The position numbers and the translations under genes were made by a program. From positions 1 through 50,332 of the forward strand of contig NZ_JAQGJV010000063.1 of the NCBI RefSeq assembly GCF_028290435.1: a DNA stretch of 50,332 nt, given 5' to 3'. Shown piece after piece: positions 16,945 through 26,784 of this stretch. The DNA is from Devosia sp. GTDB taxonomy: Bacteria > Pseudomonadota > Alphaproteobacteria > Rhizobiales > Devosiaceae. The stretch's first letter is position 1. Each line of letters starts with the position of its first letter. The notes beneath the pieces were generated by a model. It was not told where the DNA came from. It searched no databases and saw only the letters and a list, made by a program, of their open reading frames with translations.

Positions 16945-17637
16945 ATGGACGCCACCACCCGATTCCCTGACGTGATGCTGCTGGCTGCGGGCCTTGGCAC
17001 GCGGTTGCGGCCGATCACCGAGACCATGCCCAAGCCGCTGGTGCCCGTCGCCGGCATTCCACTGATCGAGCGGGTCATGGCCAATGCGCGCGACGAGGGC
17101 GCCAAGCGCTTCGTGGCCAATGCGCATTATCTGGGTGACCAGTTGCTGGTCCATTTCGCTGGCGGCCTCAAGATTTCCCAGGAGGAGACGCTGCTGGGCA
17201 CTGGTGGCGGGGTCAAATATGCGTTGCCCATGCTGCATGCCGATCCGTTTTTCGTCATGAACACCGACGCGTTCTGGCCGGCCGGCAGCGATGCGCCGCT
17301 GGGGCGGATGATCGCGAAATTCGAGCAGGGCGATGCTGAAATCGTGCTGCTCTGCGTGCATCCGAGCGGCGCCACCGGCTTTGCCCGCAGCCACGATTTT
17401 TGCCTCGATCCGTTCGGCCGTGTCACGCGCGACTATGGTGCGCCGGTGATCTATGGCGGCGTCGCATTGGTCGCCAAATCGGTGTTCGCCGAAACGCCCG
17501 ACGGCGCGTTCTCGTTCTATCCGCTGATCGAGGCGGCGCTGGAGCGCGAGACCTTGTTCGGCGTGGCGCTCAACGCGCCATGGCACCATGTCGGCGATGC
17601 CAAGGGCCTCGCTGAAGCCGAGGCCGCGCTGGCATGA
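16945..17637 (+). CDS. Nucleotidyltransferase, MurU-like (N-acetylmuramate-1-phosphate uridylyltransferase family)
   Basis: 230 residues. Near the N terminus is the sugar-nucleotidyltransferase signature LAAGLGTRLRPITETMPKPLVP, with GTGGG near 88-92 and a metal-site aspartate in MNTDAFW. MurU activates recycled MurNAc-1-phosphate, feeding peptidoglycan synthesis. In related genomes murU often sits with amgK and tsaE before addB; here only the addB side is kept and pheT lies upstream. ATG 16945 has a poor ribosome site and ATG 16972 is an alternative. The stop overlaps the addB start. Another sugar-1-phosphate substrate is possible. Confidence 0.82.
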   Translation: MDATTRFPDVMLLAAGLGTRLRPITETMPKPLVPVAGIPLIERVMANARDEGAKRFVANAHYLGDQLLVHFAGGLKISQEETLLGTGGGVKYALPMLHADPFFVMNTDAFWPAGSDAPLGRMIAKFEQGDAEIVLLCVHPSGATGFARSHDFCLDPFGRVTRDYGAPVIYGGVALVAKSVFAETPDGAFSFYPLIEAALERETLFGVALNAPWHHVGDAKGLAEAEAALA

Positions 17638-20633
17638 CGCTGTTTTCCATCGCCCCGCATGCAAAATTCCTCGAAACGCTGGCCGAGCGCGTGCTCGATG
17701 GCGCCCTGCTCAACGGTTGGGACCGCACCGGGCCATTCTGGCTCAGCGACATCACCATCGTGGTCCCCACCCGGCGCGCCAAGCTCGCACTCGCCGAGCA
17801 TTTTGCCCGCCATGGCAATGGCCTCTTGCCCGATATCCGCACCTTCGGGGGCGAGGTGGAGGACGAGGAACCCTTCCTGCCGCCATTCGACCTGCCGGTC
17901 TTGCCGGGCACGGTCTCGACGCTGGAACGGCGGCTGGTGCTGAGCTGGCTGGTGTCGGCCTGGGCCAAGACCGCCAAGGGCCAGCAGGCCTTCGCCAATC
18001 CGCCCAATGCGGCGGAAATCCTGGGCATGGCGGAATCGCTGGGCGGACTGCTCGACGATCTGACCACCCAGGACGTTGGTCCCAGCCAACTCAACGGCAT
18101 CGTGCCCGACGATCTGGCGGAAAACTGGCAGCAGACACTGGAGTTTCTCAAGATTGTCTTGGGTTACTGGCCGGAGCGCCTCAAGACCAACAACACCGCA
18201 GATGCCGCGCATCTGCGCAATATCCGGCTCGACCGGCAGGCCGCTGCCACCGCTCTGGTCTATGGCGATCGTCCGGTGATCGCGGCGGGCTCGACCGGCT
18301 CGATCCCCGCAACGGCGCGGCTACTGGCAGCCGTCGCCAAACTGCCGCGTGGGGCCATCGTGCTGCCCGGCTTCGATACCGGCATGACCGCACAGGGCCA
18401 TGCCGATTTGCTCAACAATGCCAAGAACCCGCATGGGCATCCGCAATATGGCATGGCCAAGCTGTTGCGCGCGCTGGGGGCGGGCGTCGGCGATGTGGTC
18501 GAGCTGGCCGGGGATGCTGCCGAGCGCACCACGCTCATGCGCCGCGCCTTGGCGCTGACCGACGACACGGCGCTCTGGGCGCAGCAGAAATTGACGCCGC
18601 CCGAATTGGCGCGGGCGGTGGATGGCGTCAGCCTGATCAGCGCCCGCACCGAGGACGAGGAGGCCCGCGCCGTGGCGCTGGCGGCGCGCGATGCCCTGGC
18701 GCAGCGCCGGACGGTGGGCATCATCACGCCCGACCGTAATCTGGCGCGGCGCATCGCAGCCGAGCTCGGGCGCTTCGGTGTCACCGTCGATGACGCGGCC
18801 GGCGTGCCGCTGTTTCACTCGGCCGTGGGACGGCTGGCGCGGCAAATTCTGGCGCTGGCGGCCAATGGCTGTGGCGCGGTCGACCTGATGGCGCTGCTGC
18901 GCAACCGCGCAGCGCTGTTCGGGCTGGAGCGCGAGCGGATCAATGCGCTGGCCGACCAGATCGAACTCGGCCTTCTGCGCGGGCAGCGTGCCAGTCCGGG
19001 GCTAGCGGGTCTCAGAAGGCTGCTCGACGTTAATATTAGCGGGGATACCAAGTATCCCGTCAAACGGCTGTATGAGACGGACAGGCCTCAGATTGAAGAC
19101 CTCTTCACCCGCATCGAGGCGGCCCTGTCGCCGCTGCTGGTGCTGTTGGAGACATCCGAAACCGATTCGGGTCGCTTTGGCGCAGCGCTGATGGCGGCGT
19201 TCGATGCCGTGGCGGACGGCGCGCAGCTGCCCGGCCGTCGCGAGCTGAACGATTGGTCCATCGAACTTCGGACTCAAAAAGGCGAGGGGCTCAAATTCCC
19301 GCCGCGCGGGCTCGATAATGTGCTGGCCGCGCTCATGCTGGGCTTTCAGGTGCGGACCAGCGAGATAAGGCGGCAGGATATTTTCATCTGGGGGCAGATC
19401 GAGGCGCGGCTGCAAAATCCGGACCTGCTGATCCTGGCCGCCCTCAATGAGGATAAATGGCCCGAACCGGCCGATCCGGGGCCATGGCTCAGTCGGGGTA
19501 TGCGGCTGGCCGCGGGGCTGGAGCCGCCGGAACGGCAATCGGGCCTCGCCGCGCATGACTTCGCGCAGGCCCTGGGCAATGGCGCGGTGATCGTGGCCTA
19601 TTCGGAGCGGCTGGGCACCAGGCCGGCGATCGCCTCGCGGCTGGTGCAGCGGCTGGAAGCCTTTGCGGGCGACGAGGCCGCAAAGGCCATGCGGGCCAAG
19701 GGCCAAGTCTGGCTGGAGGCGGCGCGGCAGTTGGATGCGGTGGCGGAGGTTCGTCAGGCCACTCCCCCGGCACCGAATCCGAGCGCCGAACTGCGACCGC
19801 GAAAACTGTCGGTTACCGAGATCGAGACGCTGATGCGCTCGCCCTATGATGTCTATGCCAAGCATGTGCTCAAGCTGCGGCCGATGGACCCGCTGGGCGA
19901 AAATCCCGATGCGCGCGAGCGCGGCAATATCATCCACGACATCTTTGCGCGCTTCGTCATCGAGCGCTGCGACGTGATGGCGAGCGAGGCGCTGGACACG
20001 CTCAACGCCATGGCGGTCGAGGGCTTTGCGGGGCTCGATGCCATTGGGGAGCGTCGCGATATCTGGCTGCGGCGCTTCGATACCGCCGCGCGATTCTTTC
20101 TGGAGTTCGAGCGCGAGCGCAATGAGCGGGTCAGGCTGCGGCATGCCGAAATCGACGGGGAGTGGAAACTGCCCAGTGGCTTCACGCTGACCGGGCGTGC
20201 CGACCGGGTGGATGAGATGATCGATGGGACGCTGGAAATCATCGATTTCAAGACCGGCTCGCCGCCGACGCCCGGGATAATGAAGGCTTTCGAAGCGCCC
20301 CAATTGCTGCTGGAGGCGGCGATGGGGGGAGCGGGCGCGATGGCGGGGATCGCCGGGGCCGATACCAGTGCGCTGACCTATGTGAAGGTCGGGCTTGGGC
20401 CTGAGGCCTTCGTGCCCAAGGATTTTACGCTGGCCGACGAATTCGGATTGATGGACGCGGCGGACGAGGCCAGCCGGCGCATGCAGCGCCATGTCGATGT
20501 TTTCCTGTTCCACGATACGCCGATGCTGGCGCGCATCCTGCCGCTGCCCAACCAGCGCTTCGCCGGCGCCTATGAGCATCTGGCGCGCATGGCCGAATGG
20601 ACCGCGATCGACGGCGAGGAGGACGAGCTGTGA
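17634..20633 (+). CDS. addB: Double-strand break repair protein AddB (helicase-like/nuclease subunit)
   Basis: 999 residues, partner of AddA in the heterodimeric helicase-nuclease that resects DNA ends for RecA. The N-terminal half is an inactivated helicase fold without a clear Walker A. A RecB-family PD-(D/E)XK nuclease closes the protein, with GRADRVDEMIDG and IIDFKTG (D871, K873). The position where iron-sulphur-containing AddB proteins have a cysteine (before the PYD segment, LMRSPYDVYAKHVL) carries serine, so an Fe-S cluster is unlikely. ATG overlaps the previous stop, and the end overlaps addA (GTGA). Confidence 0.95.
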   Translation: MTLFSIAPHAKFLETLAERVLDGALLNGWDRTGPFWLSDITIVVPTRRAKLALAEHFARHGNGLLPDIRTFGGEVEDEEPFLPPFDLPVLPGTVSTLERRLVLSWLVSAWAKTAKGQQAFANPPNAAEILGMAESLGGLLDDLTTQDVGPSQLNGIVPDDLAENWQQTLEFLKIVLGYWPERLKTNNTADAAHLRNIRLDRQAAATALVYGDRPVIAAGSTGSIPATARLLAAVAKLPRGAIVLPGFDTGMTAQGHADLLNNAKNPHGHPQYGMAKLLRALGAGVGDVVELAGDAAERTTLMRRALALTDDTALWAQQKLTPPELARAVDGVSLISARTEDEEARAVALAARDALAQRRTVGIITPDRNLARRIAAELGRFGVTVDDAAGVPLFHSAVGRLARQILALAANGCGAVDLMALLRNRAALFGLERERINALADQIELGLLRGQRASPGLAGLRRLLDVNISGDTKYPVKRLYETDRPQIEDLFTRIEAALSPLLVLLETSETDSGRFGAALMAAFDAVADGAQLPGRRELNDWSIELRTQKGEGLKFPPRGLDNVLAALMLGFQVRTSEIRRQDIFIWGQIEARLQNPDLLILAALNEDKWPEPADPGPWLSRGMRLAAGLEPPERQSGLAAHDFAQALGNGAVIVAYSERLGTRPAIASRLVQRLEAFAGDEAAKAMRAKGQVWLEAARQLDAVAEVRQATPPAPNPSAELRPRKLSVTEIETLMRSPYDVYAKHVLKLRPMDPLGENPDARERGNIIHDIFARFVIERCDVMASEALDTLNAMAVEGFAGLDAIGERRDIWLRRFDTAARFFLEFERERNERVRLRHAEIDGEWKLPSGFTLTGRADRVDEMIDGTLEIIDFKTGSPPTPGIMKAFEAPQLLLEAAMGGAGAMAGIAGADTSALTYVKVGLGPEAFVPKDFTLADEFGLMDAADEASRRMQRHVDVFLFHDTPMLARILPLPNQRFAGAYEHLARMAEWTAIDGEEDEL

Positions 20634-23600
20634 GAGGATTGCTGCGCGTCCCACCCCAGACCGAGGCCAATCAGCGCAAGGCGGCTGATCCGGCCTGGTC
20701 GATCTGGGTGGAGGCCAATGCCGGCTCGGGCAAGACCCATGTGCTGACCCAGCGCGTGCTGCGCCTGCTGCTGGCCAATGTGGCGCCGCAATCGATCCTC
20801 TGCCTGACCTATACCAAGGCGGCGGCCGCCGAGATGCGGCGGCGGGTGTCCAAACTGCTTGCCGGTTGGGCGACCATGTCTCCGGCTGACCTCGAGATCG
20901 AACTGCGCAAGGTGGTTCCTGGCGCCATCGACGATGATTTGCGGGCGCTGGCCCGAACGCTCTTCGCCAAGGCGCTGGAAACGCCGGGTGGGCTCAAGAT
21001 CGTCACCATTCATGCCTTTTGCGAATCGGTGCTGCACCGGTTTCCGTTGGAAGCGGCGGTGCCATTCGACTTCAGCGTGATCGAGGAGGAGGAGCGGGCC
21101 GGCATGGTGCTGGCGGCGCGCGAAATGGTGCTGGCCAGCGGGCTCAAGGGGGGCGCGCATGCCGAGGCGGTCGAGACGCTATTTGGCCTGCTGAGCGATT
21201 TTTCCATCGCCGAGGCCATCGACGCGGCTCTGGCCGATGGGCGCAAGCTCAAGGCCGTGCTGGCCGACCGCGCTGGGGCGAAGGCGCGGCTGCGGGCGCT
21301 GACTGGGTTCGACAGTGGACCGGGCAGCGCGCAGATTGCCGAGATGATCGTGGGGGAGCGGCTGGTGGGGCCGGCCGAAGTGGCGCGGCTCTTGGCGATC
21401 ACGCCGCCCAAGGCCATTGGCAACCGCTTCGAGGATCGGCTGGCGCGACTCAATGTCCGCCTGCCGACGGCGGCGCATTGGATGGGGGCCTTTCTCAAGG
21501 ACGACGGCACCGTGCCGGCGCGGTTCCCCGTCAAGGCGGTGAGCCTGACCGATCCGGCCTTGGCCGAACTGTTGCTGGCGGAGGCGGAGCGGCTGGCGGA
21601 CCTGGCGGCGCTGCGACGCCATGCGCTGCTGATCGAGCGCAGCGAGGCGGTGCTCGACGTGGTGGGCGCGATTTCCGACAATTACGAAGCGCGCAAGCGG
21701 GCAAGGGCGCTGCTGGATTTTGACGACCTGGTGCAAAAGCTCGGCGACCTGTTCGAAAATTCCGTGCTGGGGCCGTGGGTGCAATACAAGCTTGATGCGG
21801 GGATCGATCATATCCTGGTGGATGAGAGCCAGGATACCAATCCCGAGCAATGGCGGGTGGTGCGAGCGATTGCCGATGAGTTCTTCCGTGGCGCCAGCGC
21901 GGTGCAGCGGCCGCGATCGCTGTTCGCGGTGGGCGACCAGAAGCAGTCGATCTATTCGTTCCAGGGGGCCGAGCCGGCTTTGTTCGGCGAGACCGGCCAA
22001 CTGTTCAAGGACCTGGCGGCCGATGCCAAGCGCGATTTCGCCTGGCTGCCGCTGCATACCAGCTTTCGGACTTTGCGCGGCATTCTGGAGGCGGTGGACA
22101 AGGTTTCCGATCGGCCGGATATCCAGGAGGCGCTGCTCTCGACCGAGAAGGTGCATCACGATACCGCCCGCTCCGAGCCCGGCGGCACGGTGACGCTATG
22201 GCCGCCGTTGCAGCAACTGGCCAGCGTCATCCAGCCCGGCGAATGGCCGACGGAGCCGGTCGATGCCGAGCGAACTGCCCCGCGGCAGGTGGCCGAGCGC
22301 GTTGCGGGCGAAATTGCCGGCTGGATCGCCACGAAACGCCCCCTGGCCAATCGCGGCAAGGCGGTCACGGCGGACGACGTGCTGATCCTGGTGCAATCTC
22401 GCAATGCGCTGTTCCAGGAAATCATCCGGGCGCTGCGGCGGCGCAATATTCCGACGCCGGGCGCCGATCGGCTGAAGGTGACCGGCCATATCGCGGTGCT
22501 GGACCTGTTGGCGCTGTGCGACGTGCTGCTCAATCCGGCCGACGATCTGCAACTGGCGGCGCTGTTGCGCTCGCCGCTGTTCGATATTTCGGAGGATGAG
22601 CTGTTCGCGTTGGCCCAGCCGCGGGCCAAGAATGAAACGCTGTGGCAGGCGCTGCACACATGCGTGCTGTCTGAATGTATGGCGGCATTCGAAAAACTGA
22701 CGCGCTGGCGGGGGCAGTTGGATTTCGAGCGGCCGTTCGAATTCCTCGCGGCGGTGCTCTATGCCGAAGGCGGGCTCAAGCGCTTTCATGCGCGGCTGGG
22801 CACTGAGGTGGACGAGGTGTTTGCCGAACTGCTGGAACTGGCGCTGGGCCACGAGCAGACCGAGCAGCCGAGCCTGCAGGGGTTCGTGGCGGAAATGCGC
22901 GAAAGAGACGTGTCGATCAAGCGGGAGCTGGCCGAGGCCGGATCGGGCGTGCGAGTGATGACGGTGCATGGCGCCAAGGGGCTGGAAGCGCCGATCGTGA
23001 TCTTGGCCGATGCGGCCAGCAAACCGGCCGGGCGGCAGGTCAGCAAGCCGCTCTACATGCTGCCGGACGCGCCGGGGCCGCTGCTGATCCATGCCTCGGG
23101 GGAAAAGAACCACGTGGCGCAGACGCTGGCGCAGCGCGATATCTTCAAGGGCAAGCAGGAGCAGGAATATTGGCGCAAGCTCTATGTCGGCATGACGCGG
23201 GCCGAGGATGAGCTTTACGTCACCGGGGCGCTGACCGCCGGGCGCGATGCCGGGGGACAGCTCAAGGGCACCTGGTATGAGGCCATTGAGGGCGCCCTGC
23301 GGCCGCACGCGCAGAGTGTAGCCGATGCCGACGGCGGGGAGACGGCGCTGGTCTATCCGTTGTTACGGCCAGAGCCGAAGCCGGTGGCGACGGTCGAGAA
23401 TGCCGCGCCGCTGATCGATATCGCCGCGGCGCTGCAGCCCTTGCCGGCTTATGCGGCTCCGGTGATCGTCAGCCCGTCATCGGTCCACGTGAGCGCGGGA
23501 ATGACCGTGTTCGATAGCGCGGCCGAGCGGGTGGCCGATGCCGATACGTCGCGCAAAAGCGGCGTCGCGCTGCATGCCTTGCTGCAGCATTTGCCCAAGC

Positions 23601-24064
23601 TCGATCCGGCCCTGTGGCCGGTTGTCGTGCTCAAGGCCATGCCGGTGCTATTGCCGGCCCTGCCCAGGCAGCACCAGGCGGTGGGTGCCAAGGCCATCGC
23701 TATTCTCGCGCGCCCCGAACTGGCGCATGTCTTTGGCATGAGCAGCCGGGCCGAAGTGGCATTCGCCCTCGATGTGCTCCGTGACGGAGCGCTCGTGCAA
23801 CTCGCCGGGCGGATCGATAGGCTAATCGTTGACGACTCTAGTGTATTGGTGGTGGACTACAAATCCGACGCGGCCCCTCCGGCGGGGCCCGAACAGGTGC
23901 CGCAGAATTATCGAACCCAGTTGGGACTTTATGCGTTGGTTGCAGGTCAGCTGTTCCCGGGCCGTACGGTGCGGGCAGCCATCCTGTGGACCGCATTGGA
24001 ATCGTTGATGGAATTGCCGCCGGCCCTGCTGGCGGAAGCTGCTGAGGGTTTCACCCTTCGGTGA
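20630..24064 (+). CDS. addA: Double-strand break repair helicase-nuclease AddA
   Basis: 1144 residues from GTG 20630. UvrD-like superfamily-1 helicase: Walker A in ANAGSGKTHV (K35), SILCLTYTKAAAAEM, Walker B-type DHILVDESQDTN, RSLFAVGDQKQSIYSFQGAEP, and motif V/VI regions VRVMTVHGAKGLEAP and KLYVGMTRAEDELYV. C-terminal RecB nuclease: GRIDRLIVDD and VVDYKSD (D1076, K1078). The GTG is chosen because it overlaps the addB stop, has AGGAGG about 7 bases upstream, and places Walker A at the usual distance from the N terminus. It works with AddB in recombinational repair. Confidence 0.96.
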   Translation: MRGLLRVPPQTEANQRKAADPAWSIWVEANAGSGKTHVLTQRVLRLLLANVAPQSILCLTYTKAAAAEMRRRVSKLLAGWATMSPADLEIELRKVVPGAIDDDLRALARTLFAKALETPGGLKIVTIHAFCESVLHRFPLEAAVPFDFSVIEEEERAGMVLAAREMVLASGLKGGAHAEAVETLFGLLSDFSIAEAIDAALADGRKLKAVLADRAGAKARLRALTGFDSGPGSAQIAEMIVGERLVGPAEVARLLAITPPKAIGNRFEDRLARLNVRLPTAAHWMGAFLKDDGTVPARFPVKAVSLTDPALAELLLAEAERLADLAALRRHALLIERSEAVLDVVGAISDNYEARKRARALLDFDDLVQKLGDLFENSVLGPWVQYKLDAGIDHILVDESQDTNPEQWRVVRAIADEFFRGASAVQRPRSLFAVGDQKQSIYSFQGAEPALFGETGQLFKDLAADAKRDFAWLPLHTSFRTLRGILEAVDKVSDRPDIQEALLSTEKVHHDTARSEPGGTVTLWPPLQQLASVIQPGEWPTEPVDAERTAPRQVAERVAGEIAGWIATKRPLANRGKAVTADDVLILVQSRNALFQEIIRALRRRNIPTPGADRLKVTGHIAVLDLLALCDVLLNPADDLQLAALLRSPLFDISEDELFALAQPRAKNETLWQALHTCVLSECMAAFEKLTRWRGQLDFERPFEFLAAVLYAEGGLKRFHARLGTEVDEVFAELLELALGHEQTEQPSLQGFVAEMRERDVSIKRELAEAGSGVRVMTVHGAKGLEAPIVILADAASKPAGRQVSKPLYMLPDAPGPLLIHASGEKNHVAQTLAQRDIFKGKQEQEYWRKLYVGMTRAEDELYVTGALTAGRDAGGQLKGTWYEAIEGALRPHAQSVADADGGETALVYPLLRPEPKPVATVENAAPLIDIAAALQPLPAYAAPVIVSPSSVHVSAGMTVFDSAAERVADADTSRKSGVALHALLQHLPKLDPALWPVVVLKAMPVLLPALPRQHQAVGAKAIAILARPELAHVFGMSSRAEVAFALDVLRDGALVQLAGRIDRLIVDDSSVLVVDYKSDAAPPAGPEQVPQNYRTQLGLYALVAGQLFPGRTVRAAILWTALESLMELPPALLAEAAEGFTLR

Positions 24065-24145
24065 CACAACTTGAAGAGTGGCTGGACTCGCACCAGCTTT
24101 TGGATCACACAGACCGTCGCTTTCAACCCCAAAGGCAAACCCCAA

Positions 24146-24469
24146 ATGACTCAACATGTTTCCGACGCCGATTTTGGCGAGGAAGTCCTTAACTCCAAAG
24201 AGCCAGTCCTCGTGGATTTCTGGGCCGAGTGGTGCGGGCCGTGCCTGGCGATCGCCCCCGTGCTCGATGAGCTGTCCACCGAGCTGAGCGGCAAGGTCAA
24301 GATCGTCAAGCTCAACGTCGACGAGAATCCCTCGACCACCGCCAAGTACGGCGTCCGTTCGATCCCCACCATGATCCTGTTCAAGGGTGGCGAAGCTGCC
24401 GACATGAAGATCGGCGCGGGTACGCCCAAGGCCGGCCTCTCCAAGTGGCTCACCAGCCACGCGGCATAA
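24146..24469 (+). CDS. trxA: Thioredoxin
   Basis: 107 residues, standard cytoplasmic thioredoxin length. FWAEWCGPC places the redox cysteines at 30 and 33, the buried aspartate is in LVDFW, and the cis-proline in RSIPTM. The usual lysine after the second cysteine is leucine. It sits 81 bp after addA, the common addA-trxA order in this clade, and ends at a strong terminator. A second thioredoxin gene follows in tandem. Confidence 0.96.
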   Translation: MTQHVSDADFGEEVLNSKEPVLVDFWAEWCGPCLAIAPVLDELSTELSGKVKIVKLNVDENPSTTAKYGVRSIPTMILFKGGEAADMKIGAGTPKAGLSKWLTSHAA

Positions 24470-24492
24470 GCTTTAGCCCAATAGAATTTCAA

Positions 24493-24522
24493 ACACCGCC
24501 GGAGCGATCCGGCGGTGTTTTT
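24493..24522 (+). terminator. Intrinsic terminator of trxA
   Basis: ACACCGCCGGA, loop GCGA and TCCGGCGGTGT form a perfect hairpin followed by TTTTTGTTT. It separates the two thioredoxin genes into distinct transcripts. Confidence 0.93.
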
Positions 24523-24628
24523 GTTTGTAGGTGGGATAGTTCGGAGCGACAGCCGAACTTGGAATGTCGTTGCTGTCGCGCATCCGCGACTCAGCCTAGT
24601 CTCGCCCTCCCTCAACCGGAGACACACC

Positions 24629-24952
24629 ATGGCCCACCAAGTGACCGATGCCGATTTTTCTGCCGAAGTGCTGCAGGCGCACGAGCCGGTGCTGGTGGAT
24701 TTCTGGGCCGAGTGGTGCCAGCCATGCCTGGCCATGGACCCAATCATGGACACGCTCTCGGTCGAGCTGGCCGGACGGGCCAAGATCGTCAAGATCGACG
24801 TCGCCAGCAATCCGGCCATTGTCAGCCAATACGGCGTGCGCGCCATGCCCACGCTGATGGTATTCAAGAATGGCCAGCCGGTCGACATCAAGGTCGGCGC
24901 CGGGCAGTCGCGGGTGCAATTGCTCAAGTGGCTGGAAAGCCACGCCGCCTGA
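24629..24952 (+). CDS. Thioredoxin paralogue with WCQPC active site
   Basis: 107 residues, aligning without gaps to the adjacent trxA (about 61 of 107 identical by hand count), so the pair arose by tandem duplication. The active site is WCQPC at residues 29-33: glutamine replaces the canonical glycine between the cysteines. The buried aspartate and the cis-proline (RAMPTL) are kept. Changes in the two residues between the cysteines are known to alter thioredoxin redox potential, so a specialised partner or oxidising role is plausible but inferred. ACCGGAG precedes the ATG. It is expressed separately because a terminator lies after trxA. Confidence 0.9.
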   Translation: MAHQVTDADFSAEVLQAHEPVLVDFWAEWCQPCLAMDPIMDTLSVELAGRAKIVKIDVASNPAIVSQYGVRAMPTLMVFKNGQPVDIKVGAGQSRVQLLKWLESHAA

Positions 24953-25017
24953 TTTGCCCAAGCCCGCCTGCCTCTGCTAAGTCTTAAGAAAAATTAGGCT
25001 TTTGGAGGATTCGAGGC

Positions 25018-26688
25018 ATGGCACATATCGATCTGGCGGCAGCGCCGTTCAATCTCGATGACGATGCAATGGCCTGGGTGTCCACCACCCTGGCCGGGCT
25101 GGGGCCGCGCGACAAGCTGGCGCAATTGTTCGTGCTGATGGTGCGCGGCGCGCCCGAAACCTTCCTCGACACTGTTTTGCGCTTCAAGCCGGGTGGCATC
25201 ACGCGGCTGTTCACGCCCGATCTCGAGAGCGAAATCGGCCTGGCGCGCGACCTGATCTCCGGCTCGGCAATCCCTCCGCTGGTCAGCGCGGACCTCGAAG
25301 GCAGCCGCATGAGCTTGCCTTTCGGCACTGCCGTGCCAAATCCCCTTGGGCTGGCGGCGGCCGACGATGTCGCGGCCACCGAGGCGATTGCCACCATAAT
25401 GGCGCGCGAGGCCCATGCGGTGGGGCTCAACTGGAGCTTCACCCCGGTCGTCGATATCAATGCCGCGTTTAAGAGTGCTATTGTGGGCACCCGCTCCTAT
25501 GGCAGCGATGTGGACCGCATCGAGCGCCACGCGCTGGCGCAGATCGCCGCCTTCCAGGCCAATGGCGTGGCGGCGACCGTCAAGCACTGGCCCGGCGAAG
25601 GGTTCGACGATCGCGACCAGCATCTGGTGACCACGGTCAATCCGCTGGGCTTTGCCGAATGGGACGCCAAATTCGGCCGCCTCTATCGCGCTGCCATCGA
25701 GGCCGGCGTGCTGGCGGTGATGGCTGGCCACATCGCGTTCCCCGCCTTCGTGCGTGAACTCGATCCTGACGCGGGCGGCGAAGCCTTCCGCCCCGCTTCG
25801 ATCAGCGCCGTGCTCAACCAGACGCTGCTGCGCCAACGGCTCGGCTTTAACGGGCTGATCGTCTCGGACGCGACGGCCATGGCCGGGCTGGGCGATTGGG
25901 GCCCGCGGGATGTGACCCTGCCTGAAGTGGTCTCCAGCGGCTGCGACGTAATCCTATTCTCCGACGATCCCGATGCGGACCTGATGCGCCTGGTCTCGGC
26001 CATCGCCGATGGGCGGCTTACCCAGGAGCGCGTCGATGAAGCCGTTACCCGCATCCTGGCGCTCAAGGCCAAGCTGGGCCTGCACAAAGCGCAACTGCCG
26101 CCCGAGCTGGAAACGGCACGCGCTGTGCTCGGCGATCCGGGCAGCGCCATCACCGCCCATTCGGTCACCAGCCGGGTGCCGACCCTGGTCAAGGACACGC
26201 AGAACCTGCTGCCGCTGAGCCCCGCGCGGCATCGGCGCGTGCTGGTGTTTTCCGGCGATATCGTCATGCCTCTGGCGCCCGGACCGGTGGCGTTCAGCGT
26301 GCCGGAGCGGCTGGAGCGCGAGGGCTTTGCGGTGACGCTCTACACGCCCGGCATGAGCGTCAATCCGCGCGATTTCGATCTGGTGCTGTATCTGTTCGGC
26401 GACGAGACGCTGCTCACGCGCAGCAGCATTTTCCTCGACTGGATGAAGCTGACCGGAGGCCTGTTCGGCGCCATGCACCGCTATTGGCACGACATCCCGA
26501 CGCTGATGATCTCGTTCGGCTATCCCTATTATCTTTACGACGCGCCGCGCGTGAAGACCTATATCAATGCCTACGGCACTGCGGAGCCGCTGCAGGAGGC
26601 GGTGGTGGAGGCGCTGCTGGGACGCACCCAATTTGCCGGCAATAGCCCGGTGGATGCGTTCTGCGGCAGCGAACAGGCGCGGTATTGA
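25018..26688 (+). CDS. Glycoside hydrolase family 3 protein (beta-N-acetylhexosaminidase-like)
   Basis: 556 residues without a signal peptide, so probably cytoplasmic. The TIM-barrel half contains KHWPGEGFDDRDQH (K189-H190) and the candidate nucleophile D284 in VSDATAM. The KH(F/W)PG...D-H pattern is that of NagZ-like hexosaminidases acting on GlcNAc-MurNAc fragments in cell-wall recycling. A C-terminal alpha/beta domain (about 370-556), absent from short NagZ proteins, resembles the longer GH3 enzymes. The start has GAGG about 8 bases upstream. The substrate is inferred; the MurU-like gene 8 kb upstream would fit a recycling theme. Confidence 0.85.
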   Translation: MAHIDLAAAPFNLDDDAMAWVSTTLAGLGPRDKLAQLFVLMVRGAPETFLDTVLRFKPGGITRLFTPDLESEIGLARDLISGSAIPPLVSADLEGSRMSLPFGTAVPNPLGLAAADDVAATEAIATIMAREAHAVGLNWSFTPVVDINAAFKSAIVGTRSYGSDVDRIERHALAQIAAFQANGVAATVKHWPGEGFDDRDQHLVTTVNPLGFAEWDAKFGRLYRAAIEAGVLAVMAGHIAFPAFVRELDPDAGGEAFRPASISAVLNQTLLRQRLGFNGLIVSDATAMAGLGDWGPRDVTLPEVVSSGCDVILFSDDPDADLMRLVSAIADGRLTQERVDEAVTRILALKAKLGLHKAQLPPELETARAVLGDPGSAITAHSVTSRVPTLVKDTQNLLPLSPARHRRVLVFSGDIVMPLAPGPVAFSVPERLEREGFAVTLYTPGMSVNPRDFDLVLYLFGDETLLTRSSIFLDWMKLTGGLFGAMHRYWHDIPTLMISFGYPYYLYDAPRVKTYINAYGTAEPLQEAVVEALLGRTQFAGNSPVDAFCGSEQARY

Positions 26689-26784
26689 ACCGGGCCTGAA
26701 CGGAACCTTCCACCTGTTGCCGCAATTGCCTCATAGGTTAGGCTCGACCAATACCAACCCGATACACCAAGGGACCCGATAGTC

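Noticed and set aside
19002..20654. 550-codon open frame antisense to addB
   Set aside because: Shadow of addB; no motifs and no ribosome site.
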